From assembly GCA_013397845.1 (NCBI GenBank), contig VZTG01001729.1:719984-783983 (forward strand): 64,000 bases of DNA, given 5' to 3'. A program made the position numbers and the translations under genes. The DNA comes from Melanocharis versteri (taxonomy: Eukaryota > Chordata > Aves > Passeriformes > Melanocharitidae). Under the pieces are notes generated by a model that was not told where the DNA came from, did not search any database, and saw only the letters and a list, made by a program, of their open reading frames with translations. This document shows, one piece after another, positions 62,001 through 64,000 of the stretch (within the stretch, counting starts at the first letter, position 1; every line of letters starts with the position of its first letter).

Positions 62001-64000
62001 CACACAAAATGGAGGAAAATCTAGAGGGTAAAGTGAGTGATGAATTTTTTTTTTCCCGTAGTGGCTGTTTTAGTGTGAGTCATTCAGATTTCTGGTGTTC
62101 TGATGCCCGCCTGTGACATGGGACAGACCTGAGCTCGGTGCCCTGGGCACAGTCCAGCTCTTCTGGTGCGTGCATCTCTTGCATTTCACTCTCAGATCAC
62201 TCACTTGGCAAATGCTTAACTATTCCCTGGTTCTCCCATTCAGATTATACGAATAGGCTGTGGCAGGGTGTGAGCTTCACTGGAAAGGATGTGTTGGTTT
62301 GCAGGCTTGGGGATGGGTGACAGGGGTTGAACTAATTTTTTTACCTCTTAAAGAGGAGTGGAAGCCAAGGGGACAACACAAAACTGCAGCAGCAAGTGCA
62401 GAAGGAGGATGAGAAAGCACCTTGGTTATTCACTCAGGGTTTTCTCTGAGCTTGGGTGGGAGATCTTAGTAGGTTTTTACTTCGTGGGCATGAAAAAAAA
62501 CGCAAACAAAACTCCAAAACCTAAGTAATCATGCAAATAATGCAGGAAATACGTAGTGGATGTTTCATGATGGGGAGAGATAGTAACTGGGGCTTCAGAG
62601 CTTTGGGTTGGCTACAGGATGTAAATACTGCTTGTGTTGGTATGGGGGGGTGTTGTGTACCAGGTTCATTGACAGTTTGGACTCTAAAACTGACTTGGTA
62701 AACTTCAGACAGGGCTTTGAAGTTGTTTTCAGGTAGAGAAATATTTGTGAGTTTTGTCCTGTTGGTGAAGTTGAAATTGAGATGTTGTCCTTAAAGGTGT
62801 TTTCATGATGTTTTTAATTTTTTTATTTTTTTATCATAAATTGGGAAAAATGGATGGGAGAAGAAATGGGATGCTCTTGTTCCTTTTCAAAGGTAGGAAT
62901 ACCAGCTATTTTTCTCTCCTCTCCCACCCTCATGTGAGTGGTGAAAAAGAAGTGTCAGTTTTTGAACAGATCAAACATCTTTCTAGCACATAACATTGGT
63001 TTTTGAAGTGAGGCTGCATGGCCAGGTTTTGATGGGTTAGGGGTATATTAGGTGAATTAATACAGCCATCTGTGATGCATTTATGAAAACTTTTTTTTAC
63101 AGCTTTCAGTGTTTTTTTCCTTTGCTGTCAATAGGTAAAAAATTATTTATTTAAGAGAAACCTTAACTGTGCTAGCCAGGGACTAATTCTGCATGCAGTA
63201 TATCCCGTTCTGAAAAAAAGTGGGTTATTCTTAACATAAATTACATACTCAGAATTAAGTAAGATTAAAATTACAGTGAAGACAGCCTAATAAGGGTTTT
63301 ACTCTGCTGAGGAATTTGACTTAAAGCTTGCGTTGGAGCCTGAAGTTGAATTTGAGCTGCCAATTCAGCTGAAGTGTAAAATGCCTCCCAGTCTCAACTG
63401 GAGTAAGCTAACGCACAGTTTTAACTGAATTACATTTTTTTTCCTCTCCTTTTCATTGGACAGATTTATAAAGAATTATTCTGATGATTTTATTTTCCCC
63501 TCTGAGTAGTTCCAAAAGCTAGTACAAGGCATCGTTGCGTGGAGGGGTGGACAGCAGAATGCCTCTGTGATCTCCAGTGTCACTTCAGGATTTCCAGCTC
63601 TGTAAATAATTGCTCAAGGCAAAGGTACACTAATATTATTTGATGAACAGGAAGTCTACAAATAGCCATGGTATTTTGCCGTAATTACCTTTGCAGTGGT
63701 GCAGGTGTTGAACCTTTACCTATAGCCAGGAAAACCAGTGCTTCAAATAGGTAGATTTGTAAGAACATGTGGATGAGGAGATGGGATGTAGGTTTGAAGG
63801 AAAGTACATCAGCAGATTTGAATTTAAAGGTTTAAAAAACATAAAAAAATTTAAGGAGATGTGTTTCTGATGGCACTGCTACAATGGCTTGGCTTTGTAA
63901 CAGCAAAACAAAGCCATCTAAACCCCAATTTCTTCAGAAATGGCAATATACCCTTAGATTTTTATTTGTTTTTAGTAGATTATGGTTGTCCTAGATTGAT

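Larger units (their letters stand above)
51880..64000 (+). other. Probable intron sequence of the plus-strand gene
   Basis: No exon with a matched acceptor, donor and recognisable frame was found. The + strand is T/G-rich throughout, with T runs at about 53,070, 59,063-59,082 and 60,138, a (TTTA)n patch at 53,224-53,242 and a 52-base tandem repeat at 57.9 kb. Minus-strand open frames such as 54,527-54,766 and 57,245-57,586 look protein-like, being rich in Pro, Thr, Lys, Gln and His. That is what an A/C-rich antisense strand yields, so I do not call them genes. A plus frame of 127 codons at 54,899-55,282 is Leu/Phe/Cys-rich for the mirror reason. Confidence 0.45.

Noticed and set aside
1..64000. 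tRNA, rRNA, CRISPR arrays, bacterial operons, endogenous retrovirus LTRs
   Set aside because: None was seen: no cloverleaf-type A and B boxes in order, no spaced identical repeats, no TG...CA terminal repeats or retroviral reading frames.

Overview
The window looks like bird nuclear DNA. Three CR1 fragments end in the CR1 terminal ATTCTATG-type octamer repeat, or its complement, and a fourth is a close CR1 match. CR1 is the dominant LINE of birds. Two old MIR-like fragments and sparse repeats overall also fit an avian genome. There are no operons, plasmid-like features or viral genes. I recognise no protein family in any reading frame, so the window is almost entirely non-coding: two CpG-island promoters, introns and a regulatory-looking intergenic stretch.

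Layout. Positions 1-24,300 are A/C-leaning on the + strand and carry no recognised exon. They read as intron and flank of a minus-strand gene whose CpG-island promoter lies at about 24,370-25,220, with two good minus-strand splice donors (exon edges at 24,941 and 25,103). A 45-base T run lies just upstream of that promoter. Positions 25,360-49,440 lie between the two promoters and hold several AT-rich, homeodomain-motif-rich blocks, a GC-rich patch with a GGAC tetranucleotide array (31,560-31,790) and three CR1 pieces. A fourth CR1 piece abuts the second CpG island (about 49,620-50,340), which is broken by a 153-base assembly gap inside GC-rich repeats. From there to the end the + strand becomes T/G-rich with long T runs, as expected of introns transcribed to the right. 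A well-bounded candidate exon lies at 51,512-51,720, or to 51,879 if a second donor is used.

The simplest model is therefore two divergently transcribed genes about 25 kb apart. The window would hold the first exon and part of intron 1 of the left gene, the shared upstream region, and the promoter plus early introns of the right gene. I could not name either gene. Most long open frames here are artefacts: the 10-base minisatellite at 10,688-10,976, the GGAC array and the A/C-rich antisense strand of 50-64 kb all suppress stop codons. I found no convincing new protein system. The items most worth checking are the candidate exon near 51.5 kb, the repeats that flank or contain the assembly gaps, the candidate enhancer blocks, and several exact palindromes and hairpins.
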